Positions 15,245 to 25,278 are shown, counted from the stretch's first letter. The stretch is DNA of 64,000 bases from JANRLF01 sp033762815 (GCA_033762815.1 JANRLF010000006.1:62001-126000), one strand, 5' to 3'. Notes: a model not told the origin generated them from the letters alone. A program made the numbers and translations.

Positions 15245-16188
15245 TGCCGAAAATAATCAACATTGCAGGGCAGAAAATAAAGTTAGGCGAAGAAAAAACA
15301 GTATTGCTCAATATTGCCCGACTGCCAACCCGTACTTCCATTGATACGCCCATCATCGTTAGCCGGGGAGAAAAGGATGGCCCTGTATTGCTCATGTTGG
15401 CAGGGCTGCACGGCGATGAAATTAACGGCGTAGAAATATTAAGGCAGCTCTTGGCCAAAAACTACAATAGGCCTGAAGTGGGCAGTGTCATTTGCGTGCC
15501 GGTAATGAACATTTATGGTTTCCTGAATTATTCCCGCGATTTACCCGATGGCAAGGACATTAACCGTTCTTTTCCTGGCTCGCCCCATGGTTCTTTGGCC
15601 AGTTTGGTGGCTTACCATACCATGAAGGATATTTTACCGCTCATCGATTATGGCATCGATTTCCATACAGGGGGTGGGCAGCGGGCCAATTTCCCGCAAG
15701 TGCGCTGCAAGATGGACGATGCGGTCAACCAAGCGTTGGCACATGCATTCAACCCTCCATTTATCGTAAACTCTAATTTCAGGAACAAGTCTTTGAGACA
15801 GCTGGCCATGCGCAACAACAAACGCATCATAGTGTACGAGGGCGGCGAATCGCAGCGTTTCGATAATGATGCTATCAGCGAAGGGCTTGCCGGAGCTAGG
15901 CGAATAATGAAGTATTTAGGATTAAGTAAAACAGCCCCTGATATAAGGCGCGAACCTATATTGATCAGAAAGAGCGCATGGGTAAGGGCACATACTGCCG
16001 GTATATTCCATTCTACCGTACCGCTGGGTGCCATGGTTACCAAAAATCAAAAACTGGGCTTTATTACCGATCCTTATGGGGACTTTGAAGTGAGGTTGAA
16101 ATCGCCCTCAGATGGTTATGTCATCGGCTTGAACAACAACCCTATCATCAACCATGGTGATGCCTTACTGCATATTGGTGTATTATAA
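15244..16188 (+). CDS. Succinylglutamate desuccinylase/aspartoacylase-family metallohydrolase
   Basis: 314 residues of the M14-like AstE/AspA family. Zinc ligands are visible in 'AGLHGDEINGVEILRQLL' (H and E) and in 'IDFHTGGG' (H). 'PDGKDINRSFPG' supplies the substrate-binding Asn-Arg pair. The C-terminal part is the lipoyl-like beta domain ending 'PIINHGDALLHIGVL'. As third gene of a cassette with a zinc protease and RimK, it may remove or trim an amino-acid modification rather than act in arginine catabolism; that is inference. Confidence 0.85.
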   Translation: MPKIINIAGQKIKLGEEKTVLLNIARLPTRTSIDTPIIVSRGEKDGPVLLMLAGLHGDEINGVEILRQLLAKNYNRPEVGSVICVPVMNIYGFLNYSRDLPDGKDINRSFPGSPHGSLASLVAYHTMKDILPLIDYGIDFHTGGGQRANFPQVRCKMDDAVNQALAHAFNPPFIVNSNFRNKSLRQLAMRNNKRIIVYEGGESQRFDNDAISEGLAGARRIMKYLGLSKTAPDIRREPILIRKSAWVRAHTAGIFHSTVPLGAMVTKNQKLGFITDPYGDFEVRLKSPSDGYVIGLNNNPIINHGDALLHIGVL

Positions 16189-17031
16189 GGCGTGAAGGAT
16201 GGTTTGCCATGCTTCGTCAACCTTCCCCTCTTCCAACAATTGTCGGATGCTTAAGTGCAAAGCCTCCGTATCCGCCATTGCCCCCGTTTGAAACGTAATA
16301 TCTTTTACTGGAATTGCTGTTACGTTGGCAAGCATCGCCAAATGATTTCCCGTAAGTACCTTGCTGTATTTTATCTGTTGGGGCAATTGATCCATGCCTA
16401 TTACAATTCGCTCCGGCGGTTGCGGTAGGTCAAAAATGGCAGCTCCTGAAGCACGCACATATTTGGAACCGCCCAATCTACCGCAAAGGTCAATTTTATG
16501 AACATCGATATGGCCTTTTTCATCCAATACCGCCTTATGGATATGGGCCAGCACTATTTCGCATATGAACAGATTGCCAGCACCGCCCTCCTGGCCTAGT
16601 TCAATCACGTCCTTCACTTTACACTCAAATTGGGCAGGGGCCTCTGCTACCCTGTAAGGCTTCACTTTTAAAGAAGCGAGGGGCGTTAAGCCCGCTTTCT
16701 CAAACTCGTTTATGCTTGCCCCATACTCCACGCTCGCCAATGCCATTTGTCTTACAATATTGTAGCTCACCGCATTGATCACTACATCACCGGTAGCTTT
16801 AATGTTCGCATAGGTATCTTTGGTAGAATTGTCGCGCACCCTTCTATTGGCCGAAAACACCAAAATGGGCGGGTTGGAACTGTAAGCATTGTAAAAACTG
16901 AAAGGTGCTAAATTGGGAATACCTTCCTCATCAACAGTACTGGCAAATGCAATGGGTCTTGGCGCCACGGCACCCAACATGTAACTATGAAAAGCCGAAG
17001 TGGAAATATCGGCAGGGTCTACTGTTATCAT
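16183..17031 (-). CDS. Flavin reductase-like FMN-binding protein
   Basis: 282 residues with the split-barrel flavin reductase fold. 'YMLGAVAPRPIAFASTVDEEGIPNLAPFSFYNAYSSNPPI' is the FMN-binding N-terminal block, followed by 'KDTYANIKATGDVVIN' and 'ECKVKDVIELG'. It is longer than single-domain flavin reductases because of an extra C-terminal segment with 'GMDQLPQQI'. It overlaps the FAH-family gene by 4 bp and is cotranscribed with it, suggesting a role in aromatic or amino-acid catabolism. Convergent 6-bp overlap with the desuccinylase-like gene. Confidence 0.8.
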   Translation of the reverse strand: MITVDPADISTSAFHSYMLGAVAPRPIAFASTVDEEGIPNLAPFSFYNAYSSNPPILVFSANRRVRDNSTKDTYANIKATGDVVINAVSYNIVRQMALASVEYGASINEFEKAGLTPLASLKVKPYRVAEAPAQFECKVKDVIELGQEGGAGNLFICEIVLAHIHKAVLDEKGHIDVHKIDLCGRLGGSKYVRASGAAIFDLPQPPERIVIGMDQLPQQIKYSKVLTGNHLAMLANVTAIPVKDITFQTGAMADTEALHLSIRQLLEEGKVDEAWQTILHAL

Positions 17032-18047
17032 TTGGCAGCTTGTTTTTTCAATGCCAAAATGGAAAAGTTATCTACCGCCTTTTCGATGGTATTCTCCAAC
17101 TTGCCCAAACCCGTCACCTCCATCACTACCTTATCGCCGGGTTGCAACCATTGCGGTTGAAAGTTTGGGTCGAGGCGTTTGCCGGTTCCGTTCAATTCCA
17201 GAAAGCAGCCTGTACCCACGGTACCCGAGCCAATGACATCTCCAGGCAATAAATCGACCCCATAAGAAGCGCGTTCAATTATTTCGGCAAAGGTCCAGTC
17301 CATATCGGCCATATTACCTTCTGAAACGGTTTTGCCATTTACTTGGCAGCTCATTTTTAAATCATAGGCCTTGCCCTTATGGCCTGTTTTTGGGGCCACC
17401 AAGTAGCCTTCCAATTCATCTGGCGTTACCAGCCAGGGGCCCAATACGGTGCAAAAATCCTTGCCTTTTGCAGGGCCTAGGTTCAGTTTCATTTCTTCCA
17501 TCTGCAGCAGGCGGGCGCTCATGTCGTTCATAATCATAAAGCCCGCAATATAATCATCGGCGTACTCAGCCTTTATGTTCCTGCCTTCTTGGCCTATTAC
17601 TATTGCTACTTCCAATTCAAAATCCAATTGTTGCAAGTGGTCGGGCATCACCTCTATTTCACCAGGACCCATAATCGCATTGTGGTTGGTAAAATAAAAA
17701 ACGGGGTACTCGTCAAATTCTGGAATCATCTCCACCCCTCTATTGCGTCGGGCTGCCTCCACATGTTGCCTAAAGGCATAAGCATCCCGGGTGGAAGTTG
17801 GAAAGGGCACCGGAGCTAGCAATTCCAGTTTTTCCAGTTTCATCCCTTGGCTGGCATTCACTTTTCCGCTTTTGATTTTTTGGTCCAATTCCTTTGCCCA
17901 AGCCATGCCTTCTTCCCCTTCGAACAAGAAATCGGACATATTGTCGGGTATTCGTTTGTCCAGTTTATGGGCATTGTAAGCTATGCCATCCACCAAAATG
18001 GCTAAATGGTCTTCTTCGTCATCGGCAAGGTAAGAAATGAGTTTCAT
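17028..18047 (-). CDS. Fumarylacetoacetate hydrolase-family protein
   Basis: 339 residues. The FAH catalytic domain occupies the C-terminal two-thirds: 'IMGPGEIEVMPDHLQQLDFELEVAIVIGQEGRNI' carries the E-x-E metal ligands, 'FMIMNDMSAR' and 'KGKDFCTVLGPWLVTPDEL' follow, and 'LLPGDVIGSGTVGTGC' closes the active site. Family members cleave C-C bonds of beta-diketo acids or decarboxylate oxaloacetate-like substrates. The N-terminal 'KLISYLADDEEDHLAILVDG' is the usual cap. First gene of an operon with the flavin reductase. Confidence 0.88.
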   Translation of the reverse strand: MKLISYLADDEEDHLAILVDGIAYNAHKLDKRIPDNMSDFLFEGEEGMAWAKELDQKIKSGKVNASQGMKLEKLELLAPVPFPTSTRDAYAFRQHVEAARRNRGVEMIPEFDEYPVFYFTNHNAIMGPGEIEVMPDHLQQLDFELEVAIVIGQEGRNIKAEYADDYIAGFMIMNDMSARLLQMEEMKLNLGPAKGKDFCTVLGPWLVTPDELEGYLVAPKTGHKGKAYDLKMSCQVNGKTVSEGNMADMDWTFAEIIERASYGVDLLPGDVIGSGTVGTGCFLELNGTGKRLDPNFQPQWLQPGDKVVMEVTGLGKLENTIEKAVDNFSILALKKQAAK

Positions 18048-18064
18048 GGGTACGGCTTTGATGC

Positions 18065-18097
18065 CAAAGATAAATCATATGGCAGGATATAGGTCAA
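18065..18097 (-). promoter_or_regulatory. Promoter of the FAH-flavin reductase operon
   Basis: TTG (18095-18097), a 22-nt spacer and TATCTTTG (18065-18072) on the minus strand fit TTG-N17-23-TAnnTTTG. The predicted leader to the ATG at 18047 is about 11 nt. Confidence 0.7.
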
Positions 18098-18165
18098 TTT
18101 TACTTTGTTATACTCATCTTGTTGTTTGGTAAATAAGCCGGATGGGTTATCCGGTTGCTCGAACG

Positions 18166-18882
18166 CTAAAACATTTTAGAAAGAAGCTCATAAAGCCTTT
18201 CGTACACTCCAATAATATCAAAGAATTGATTGGGAGCCAATAATACCAATGTAATAAAATAGGGACTTTTGTAAAATCCCTTTCGCTTTTCAAACAACAG
18301 CAATATCAGCAACACAAAATCTATTACTCCAAAGGTGAGCAATCGCGAAGTCAGCTCAATACCGTTGATCATATCCAATCTAAACCACATCAAATTGGAG
18401 CGAAAGACGACAGGCCCAAGTAATACAAAAGATGTACTCAAAATGTATTTTACATGCAGTAAAGGCACCTTTACATAATAGATAGCCATTGCATATAAGA
18501 AGCAGAAAACAAGAACCGACGCTATTTGGGAAAACAGCACACTAAAAGCTCTTGGGGCTGGAACAACTACATGTCCATGATAATAGGTATTAAGGGCAGA
18601 TAATACGGTAGTAAGCGCAATAATGGGTACTATTGCCTTGGAAGCAGCACCAACTATCCTATGCGCCTTGATTTGGCCCATCCGAATAAAGATAGGCTGT
18701 AAGAAAAACATGATGGTCCAAAAAAATAATGCAAATCCATGGATTTGGACGACTAAAGGAGAATTATAAACAGCGGCATCACGTCCCCAAAAAGATTTTG
18801 TAAACACGATTAATATGGCAGCTGAAACAACTACCGATAAGTACAGAGCCAACCGATAATATGAAGCAATCTCTTTGTTCAA
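18166..18882 (-). CDS. Polytopic membrane protein, function unknown
   Basis: 238 residues with about seven hydrophobic helices (for example LALYLSVVVSAAILIVFTK, HGFALFFWTIMFFLQPIF and VLFSQIASVLVFCFLYAMAIYYV). 'QIHGFALFFWTIMFFLQPIFIR' and 'KAHRIVGAAS' place conserved histidines near helix ends, reminiscent of DUF2306/cytochrome b561-like proteins, but I cannot assign a family with confidence. The start is a TTG giving (M)NKEIASYYR. Monocistronic. Confidence 0.55.
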   Translation of the reverse strand: MNKEIASYYRLALYLSVVVSAAILIVFTKSFWGRDAAVYNSPLVVQIHGFALFFWTIMFFLQPIFIRMGQIKAHRIVGAASKAIVPIIALTTVLSALNTYYHGHVVVPAPRAFSVLFSQIASVLVFCFLYAMAIYYVKVPLLHVKYILSTSFVLLGPVVFRSNLMWFRLDMINGIELTSRLLTFGVIDFVLLILLLFEKRKGFYKSPYFITLVLLAPNQFFDIIGVYERLYELLSKMF

Positions 18883-19245
18883 TTGTAGTGTGCCTAAACT
18901 TTCTTAAAGATACCAATCTATTTATTGTCGACCTCAGCCAACGGCACGTTAGTAAAAATAGCGCCTTCACAAAGTTAACCCTAAGGTGATTTAATAAATC
19001 CCCTTGAAACGATTTCAAGCAAAATGCTGGTGGAATGTAAATACCGAACCTATTAAATCAGTTTCATGCATCAATTTACTGTTAAATTTTCCCCCGCTAT
19101 TTTGCGCACCACATTCAATATCGGTCACTTATAAGAGTTTTAAACCGAAAATCTGTCGTGCAATTGATTCCCAGCAATTAACCCTCTTTAAAGTATAGAA
19201 ATTAATCTTACTTTAGCTGCCTGCTTTAATAAAGAAAACCCCCAT
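18883..19245. other. Intergenic region with a perfect short palindrome
   Basis: No gene is visible. CTTGAAA-CGA-TTTCAAG at 19003-19019 is a perfect 7+3+7 inverted repeat that could be an operator for either flanking divergent gene. A TACTTTAG near-match to the -7 consensus lies at 19209-19216, 29 bp before the giant gene. Confidence 0.4.
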
Positions 19246-22200
19246 ATGAATCTTCGTACCATATTATTACTAATAGCCATTATAGTTACTGGCGGCTTGT
19301 CAGCGCAAAACTCCGTAACGCCAAAGTTGCCGTCACAAAACAGGCAAATATCTTCCCAACAATATCACAGTATATTACCTAGAGGAGGAAGCAGGGCTAT
19401 AACCTCCGTGTTGGACTATGATGCTGCAGATGAGTCATACGCCAATAACGTCACCTTTGGCACTTATTACAGGTATCTGTATCGCCTAAATGGAGGCTTT
19501 CCCAATGATTCCTTGCATGATATAGATTTGAACTGGGCAGCTGTGGTTTTTGACACCGTATTAAACAGCAGCTTGGTTGGTAGCAGCATACCAGCCAATA
19601 GCACGCTTGATAGTGTGATGGTATTGTTGCAGCACATCAATGTTTCGGGCACCACTAATAGAATCATCTTCCAAGTCTATCAGTTGAACGCTAACGGCGG
19701 AATTAGTGTAACCAGCAATAATATCTCCAATACCATTATTTATGCTGATACTATTACTGCCAGCAGCTCTATTTCAGGTGGGCAAAACACCATACCCGTT
19801 GTTTTTTATACCGGTCTTAACATCCCTGCTACAGGATTTGCCGTAGGCATTAAGTTTATTGGCGATACTACTGACTATATCAACTTGATAGGCGGGTATA
19901 GTGACAATTGCTCTGGAAGCTGTGTCTCCGCTACATCAATTGTTCCAGATAACTCCCAGTTTAGGATGATTTATTGGCAGGGTACACAAAGCTTTACTTT
20001 CAATAGCACCTCAGGCACCCTGTTTTTTGATTGTGACTTATCCAGTTCGTTTACCCCTGGAGCTTGTGAAGACTTTTTCTTGCAGAACCTTGCCATTTCT
20101 TCATACATTTCCTCCCCACAAGCTAGCAGCGGCGGATATTTGATAAGCGACCCTGCCACAGTAGTTACCTGTAGCGGAGACTTTTACGACAGTGGTGATA
20201 TTTTTGCTGACTATTCTGACAATGAAAACTACACCAAAACCTTCACCAGTGCCAACGCTGGGCAGCAGATAAGATTTACTTTCAGCTCTTTTGAAACTGA
20301 AAGTGGTTATGATACCCTTTACATTTATGATGGTACCAGCACATCGTCTTCATTGATTGGTGCTTATACCGGCCTTGTAAGCCCGGGTGTGGTTACCTCT
20401 AGTAATGGTAGTTTGACCTTTAAGTTTGTTTCTGACGGTTCTTTCGTTTATTCAGGTTGGGAAGCTGCCATTAGCTGTGTAACAGTGAGCAATAACACCT
20501 ATTTGATGAGCAATAGCAGTACGGTTACTACCTGCTCAGGCACTTTCTATGATAGTGGCAATAGCGGTAGCAACTATAGCAATAATGAAAATTTTACAAA
20601 AACCTTTACTAGTGCCTCTGCTGGCCAGCAGATACGATTTACCTTTTCTGCTTTCAGTACTGAAGCCAACGACGATTATCTATATATCTATGATGGCCCA
20701 ACAGTAGCATCACCGCTCATTGGTAAATACAGCGGTACCTTTACGCCTGGCACGGTTACCTCCACTAATGGTAGCTTAACGTTTAGATTTGTATCTACCT
20801 CATCCGCCACCTTTGCGGGCTGGACGGCCAGTATTTCATGTGTTGCTACACCTACAGGCCAATATTTAATGTACCAGTCAGCAACGGTTACTAGCTGTTC
20901 AGGCAACTTTTATGACAGTGGCAACAATACCGGCTTTTATTCAAATGACGAGAACTTGACCAAAACCTTTACCAGTGCGGTTAGCGGCCAACAAGTTAGG
21001 GCCACTTTCTCTTCTTTCGACACCGAATCAGGTACAGATATCTTGTATGTTTATGACGGCACCTCGGTTGCTTCACCTTTGATTGGCACCTATTCAGGCA
21101 CCACCTCGCCAGGTACTATAACTTCAACAAACGGCAGCCTAACCTTTAGGTTCGTTACCAATAGCATTTTCGTTAGGCCAGGTTGGGCAGCAGCTATTTC
21201 ATGTGTTTCGGTTTCAAGCGTTTGTACGCCAAATGCAAATGTTTCCTCACCTGGTATTTATCCACCCAGCGATAGCATCCCTTGTATAGTACAAAACCAA
21301 AGCTATAATACTACCCTAACCTTTAAAAATTATACTACTACTACCGTCAGTGGTTTGACAGTAACAATTGATTCTATAAGAATTGATTCAATAGTGAATA
21401 TTCCATGTGGTATAAGTTGGACTACCAACAAAACCCCTAGGAACGTATATGCATCAGGTGAATTAGGTTGCATACAACTATCAGGTACCACTACTGATGC
21501 CGTTGGCCAGTATAAGTTAAGTATTTATGTTACTGCATGGGTTGCGGGATTTGGAACCATACCTACAGAGTTAGGGCAATTTGGTATAAGAGTTGACTTA
21601 AGGGTAAAAGCAACCTCAGGAGCATCATGCCCGAATGTGAACACGGGTATCACAGGCTTAACTGCCAATAGGAGCTGCAGCGTTGCTTTAACCGCCAATG
21701 CGGGCAACGACGTTACCATCTGCCGCGGCAACTCGACAACATTAAGTGCTTCAGCATCGGGAGGCACGGGTTCTTATACCTATGCCTGGAGCCCTTCAAC
21801 GGGCCTAAGCTGTACCAGCTGCCAATCTCCTGTATCGAGCACTACTGCTACCACTACCTACACCGTTACGGTAACCAGTGGTGCAAGTTCGGCGACTGAC
21901 CAAGTGGTGGTGACGGTGCAACCTACCGTTACGCCATCCGTATCCATCAGCAGCAATCCTTCCACTGTTTGCGCTGGCCAAAGCGTTACGTTCACCGCTA
22001 CGGGCACCAATGCCGGAAGCCCCACATATACTTGGTACGTAGCGGGCAATGCGGTTAGCACGGGTGCTACTTATACTACTTCTTCCCTTGCCGTTGGAAA
22101 TCAAGTGTATGCGCAAATGACCAGCACGGCCACTTGTGCAAGCCCAGCCACCGTTAGCTCCAATACCATAACTGCTATCAACTGCGGCGGGGCACTTAGC

Positions 22201-25200
22201 GCTAATGCAGGCAATGATGTTAGCATCTGCCGCGGCAACTCGACTACATTGAGTGCTTCAGCATCGGGAGGCACGGGTTCTTATACCTATGCTTGGAGCC
22301 CTTCCACTGGCCTAAGCTGTACCAGTTGCCAATCTCCTGTATCGAGTACTACTGCTACCACTACCTACACCGTTACGGTAACCAGTGGTGCAAGTACGGC
22401 GACCGACCAAGTGGTGGTGACGGTGCAACCTACCGTTACGCCATCCGTATCTATCAGCAGCAATCCTTCCACTGTTTGCGCTGGCCAAAGCGTTACTTTC
22501 ACCGCTACTGGCATTAATGGCGGAAGCCCTACGTATACTTGGTACGTAGCTGGCAATGCGGTTAGCACTGGTGCTACTTATAATACTTCTTCCCTTGCCG
22601 TTGGAAATCAAGTGTATGCGCAAATGACCAGTACGGCCACTTGTGCAAGCCCAGCCACCGTTAGCTCCAATACCATTACCGCCATCAATTGCGGTGGGGT
22701 GCTTAGCGTAAATGCTGGCAATGACGTGAGCATTTGCAGCGGCAATAGCACTACCCTGAGCGCAAGCGCCAGTGGCGGTACTGGCAATTATACCTATTCT
22801 TGGTCGCCTTCTACCAGCCTTAACTGTACCAATTGCCAATCACCGGTTTCCAATACTACAGTCACGCGCACTTACACCGTTACGGTGAATGATGGCACCA
22901 ACTCTGCCTCTGACCAAGTAACGGTTACCGTGCTGCCTGCCACAACACCATCAGTAACCATCACTAGCAATCCGGTGACGGTATGTGCTGGCCAGTTTGC
23001 AACTTTTACAGCTAGCCCAGGCAATGGCGGAAATTCACCTACCTATGTATGGTATGCCAATGGCTCTGTGGTTGGTTCAGGCAGCTCATACAGCACTTCC
23101 AACTTGGTTGCTGGGGCACCTGTTTATGTGGTAATGACCAGCAATGCTACCTGCGCCTCACCTACCAGCGTATCATCCAACGTCATCTATGCAAGCAACT
23201 GTACCGGTGCTTTGAGCGTATTGGCATCTAATGACATTACCTTATGTTCTGGCAATGATACCACCATTTCTGCTACAGCCACTGGCGGTAGCGGTACTTA
23301 TTCTTATAGCTGGAGCCCTTCTACTGGCTTAAGCTGTACTACTTGCCAAAGCCCTACCGTAAATACTACTGCTACGCGCACCTATACCATAAACGTAAGC
23401 GATGGCACCAATACTGCTACCGATCAGGTAACCGTAACGGTATTGCCTAGTGTAACCCCTTCTGTAACTATTAACAGCAATCCTTCAACGGTATGCGCCA
23501 ACCAATTGGCTACCTTTACCGCAACCCCTGTAAATGGCGGGAATACGCCTTCTTATACTTGGTATGTAAATGGGGGTATTGCAGGATCAGGCACCACTTA
23601 TTCGTCATCAACCTTGCCCGCTGGAGCAAGTGTGTATGTGCTAATGGCCAGTAGCGCCGTATGTGCCCAGCCGGCATCTGTTGTTTCAAACGTAATAAGC
23701 GTTGTTAACTGTACAGGTGCACTTACTGTATTGGCACCTAGCGATATCAGCATCTGTAGTGGAGAAAATACTTTGCTTACTGCGGTTGCCACTGGCGGTA
23801 GCGGTAATTACACCTATTCATGGAGTCCCTCTACAGGACTTAACTGTACCAACTGTGCTGCCCCATTGGCGAGCCCAACCACTACCACTACCTATACCGT
23901 AACAGCGAACGATGGCACCAATACCGCTACCGACCAAGTAGTGGTTTCGGTACAGCCAACGGTAAACACAAGTGTTACTATTGCTTCATCGCCTAACCCT
24001 GCATGTGCAAGTCAGGCTGCTTCGTTTACGGCTACCCCTATCAATGGAGGCAATGCGCCCAGTTTCCAATGGTATGTTAATGGCCTACCAGTCACTACAG
24101 GCAATGTTTATGCCACACCTGGCCTACCTGCCGGTACCGAAATTTACGTGGAGATGAATTCGAGCCTAGCCTGTGCTTCTACTGCCACTTCCAGTTCTAT
24201 TTTCCTTTCCAACTGTGGTGGGGCGTTGAATGCGTTTATTTCTGAAAACGATACCATTTGCCAAGGTAACAGTACCGTATTGACCGTACAAGGCGATGGT
24301 GGTACAGGCAACTACACTTATTTGTGGAGTCCTTCATCCACCCTTTCTTCAGGGAATGTTTCCAACCCAACTGCATCGCCATTGGCTACTACCACCTACA
24401 ATGTAACAGTTAGTGACGGCTCGAATACAGTAACTAGAAGTGTTACCATAACTGTTATCACCGCTGGTTTTGCTGATGCAGGAGATGGCGGCACCACCTG
24501 TGCTGGTGGTAGTGTAGTGCTGAACGCTAGCGGGGGCGATAGTTACCAATGGTCGCCGAGCAATAGCTTGAGTTGCAGTAATTGCCAATCGCCTATCGCA
24601 GCTCCAGCTTCAACTACTATCTACACCGTTACTGTAACGAAAGATGGCTGTACCGATACCGATGATGTGACGGTAACTGTTAGCAGTACTGCCAATGCCT
24701 CTGTAACCATAACAGCTGACCCTGATACTTTTTGTGCCGGTCAGCAAGTTACCTTCACTGCAAGCCCTGTAAATGGCGGTACGCCTTCCTACCAGTGGCA
24801 AGTGGACAACCAAAACGTGGGTTCCAACACCAGCACCCTTTCCAGTGGCACCTTGGTAGCTGGTCAGGAGGTGCAGGTAATTATGACCTCATCCCTATCT
24901 TGCGTAACCAACCCTACAGTTACTTCCAATGTAATAGAAGTGGATGTTTGTAATGGAATAGCCGGAGTAGATAAGAATATTGATTGGTCGCTTTACCCTA
25001 ACCCTAATGAGGGCACTTTCTATATTGATGTAGATATGCCGGCTGCGGAGAAATGGACATTAAGCATCATCACTATACAAGGCCAGCAAGTATATGCATA
25101 CAGCGGTATAGGGTCAGTGAAAGCATTGAAGCCTGAACACAACCTTTCCAATGGGTTATATTTGGTGAAGATATCCAGCAGTTTGGGCACTTCATTGAAA

Positions 25201-25221
25201 AAACTGGTATTGGAGAAATAA
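19246..25221 (+). CDS. Giant T9SS-exported protein with CUB domains and 507-bp Ig-like repeats
   Basis: 1991 residues. Signal peptide: MNLRTILLLIAIIVTGGLSAQ. About residues 25-300 are a beta-rich unassigned domain. Three CUB domains follow (about 308-408, 428-528 and 548-651), each with 'CSG.FYDSG....Y..NEN.TKTF' and 'YIYDG....SPLIG.Y.G'. After a linker domain (658-805) come five full tandem units of 169-170 residues, a half unit and a final variant unit. Each unit pairs a PKD/Ig-like 'NAGNDV.IC.GNSTTLSASA.GG' module with a 'SVSISSNPSTVCAGQSVTFTA' module. The C-terminus 'LYPNPNEGTF...LSNGLYLVKI' through KLVLEK is a type IX (Por) sorting domain. Probably a cell-surface adhesin. The TTG-free start and no operon partners suggest a stand-alone gene. 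Confidence 0.92.
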   Translation: MNLRTILLLIAIIVTGGLSAQNSVTPKLPSQNRQISSQQYHSILPRGGSRAITSVLDYDAADESYANNVTFGTYYRYLYRLNGGFPNDSLHDIDLNWAAVVFDTVLNSSLVGSSIPANSTLDSVMVLLQHINVSGTTNRIIFQVYQLNANGGISVTSNNISNTIIYADTITASSSISGGQNTIPVVFYTGLNIPATGFAVGIKFIGDTTDYINLIGGYSDNCSGSCVSATSIVPDNSQFRMIYWQGTQSFTFNSTSGTLFFDCDLSSSFTPGACEDFFLQNLAISSYISSPQASSGGYLISDPATVVTCSGDFYDSGDIFADYSDNENYTKTFTSANAGQQIRFTFSSFETESGYDTLYIYDGTSTSSSLIGAYTGLVSPGVVTSSNGSLTFKFVSDGSFVYSGWEAAISCVTVSNNTYLMSNSSTVTTCSGTFYDSGNSGSNYSNNENFTKTFTSASAGQQIRFTFSAFSTEANDDYLYIYDGPTVASPLIGKYSGTFTPGTVTSTNGSLTFRFVSTSSATFAGWTASISCVATPTGQYLMYQSATVTSCSGNFYDSGNNTGFYSNDENLTKTFTSAVSGQQVRATFSSFDTESGTDILYVYDGTSVASPLIGTYSGTTSPGTITSTNGSLTFRFVTNSIFVRPGWAAAISCVSVSSVCTPNANVSSPGIYPPSDSIPCIVQNQSYNTTLTFKNYTTTTVSGLTVTIDSIRIDSIVNIPCGISWTTNKTPRNVYASGELGCIQLSGTTTDAVGQYKLSIYVTAWVAGFGTIPTELGQFGIRVDLRVKATSGASCPNVNTGITGLTANRSCSVALTANAGNDVTICRGNSTTLSASASGGTGSYTYAWSPSTGLSCTSCQSPVSSTTATTTYTVTVTSGASSATDQVVVTVQPTVTPSVSISSNPSTVCAGQSVTFTATGTNAGSPTYTWYVAGNAVSTGATYTTSSLAVGNQVYAQMTSTATCASPATVSSNTITAINCGGALSANAGNDVSICRGNSTTLSASASGGTGSYTYAWSPSTGLSCTSCQSPVSSTTATTTYTVTVTSGASTATDQVVVTVQPTVTPSVSISSNPSTVCAGQSVTFTATGINGGSPTYTWYVAGNAVSTGATYNTSSLAVGNQVYAQMTSTATCASPATVSSNTITAINCGGVLSVNAGNDVSICSGNSTTLSASASGGTGNYTYSWSPSTSLNCTNCQSPVSNTTVTRTYTVTVNDGTNSASDQVTVTVLPATTPSVTITSNPVTVCAGQFATFTASPGNGGNSPTYVWYANGSVVGSGSSYSTSNLVAGAPVYVVMTSNATCASPTSVSSNVIYASNCTGALSVLASNDITLCSGNDTTISATATGGSGTYSYSWSPSTGLSCTTCQSPTVNTTATRTYTINVSDGTNTATDQVTVTVLPSVTPSVTINSNPSTVCANQLATFTATPVNGGNTPSYTWYVNGGIAGSGTTYSSSTLPAGASVYVLMASSAVCAQPASVVSNVISVVNCTGALTVLAPSDISICSGENTLLTAVATGGSGNYTYSWSPSTGLNCTNCAAPLASPTTTTTYTVTANDGTNTATDQVVVSVQPTVNTSVTIASSPNPACASQAASFTATPINGGNAPSFQWYVNGLPVTTGNVYATPGLPAGTEIYVEMNSSLACASTATSSSIFLSNCGGALNAFISENDTICQGNSTVLTVQGDGGTGNYTYLWSPSSTLSSGNVSNPTASPLATTTYNVTVSDGSNTVTRSVTITVITAGFADAGDGGTTCAGGSVVLNASGGDSYQWSPSNSLSCSNCQSPIAAPASTTIYTVTVTKDGCTDTDDVTVTVSSTANASVTITADPDTFCAGQQVTFTASPVNGGTPSYQWQVDNQNVGSNTSTLSSGTLVAGQEVQVIMTSSLSCVTNPTVTSNVIEVDVCNGIAGVDKNIDWSLYPNPNEGTFYIDVDMPAAEKWTLSIITIQGQQVYAYSGIGSVKALKPEHNLSNGLYLVKISSSLGTSLKKLVLEK
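21691..23720 (+). repeat. 507-510 bp in-frame tandem repeats inside the giant gene
   Basis: The motif TGCCGCGGCA recurs at 21721 and 22228, and its homologue at 22735, exactly 507 bp apart; the fourth unit is offset by 510 bp. Units 1 and 2 are almost identical at the DNA level over their whole length, including synonymous sites, whereas later units are diverged. This indicates recent duplication or gene conversion. Confidence 0.9.
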
Positions 25222-25240
25222 CCCCCGATACCTAGACATA

Positions 25241-25278
25241 AAAAAAGGGACTTGTTGCTAACAAGTCCCTTTTCTTTT
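25241..25278. terminator. Bidirectional terminator between the giant gene and galE
   Basis: A stem AAGGGACTTGTT / AACAAGTCCCTT with a GCTA loop is flanked by A6 upstream and T-rich sequence downstream, so it can end both convergent transcripts. Confidence 0.9.

Noticed and set aside
22312..22839. Minus-strand ORFs opposite the giant gene
   Set aside because: They mirror the repeats and composition of the sense strand and have no independent support.
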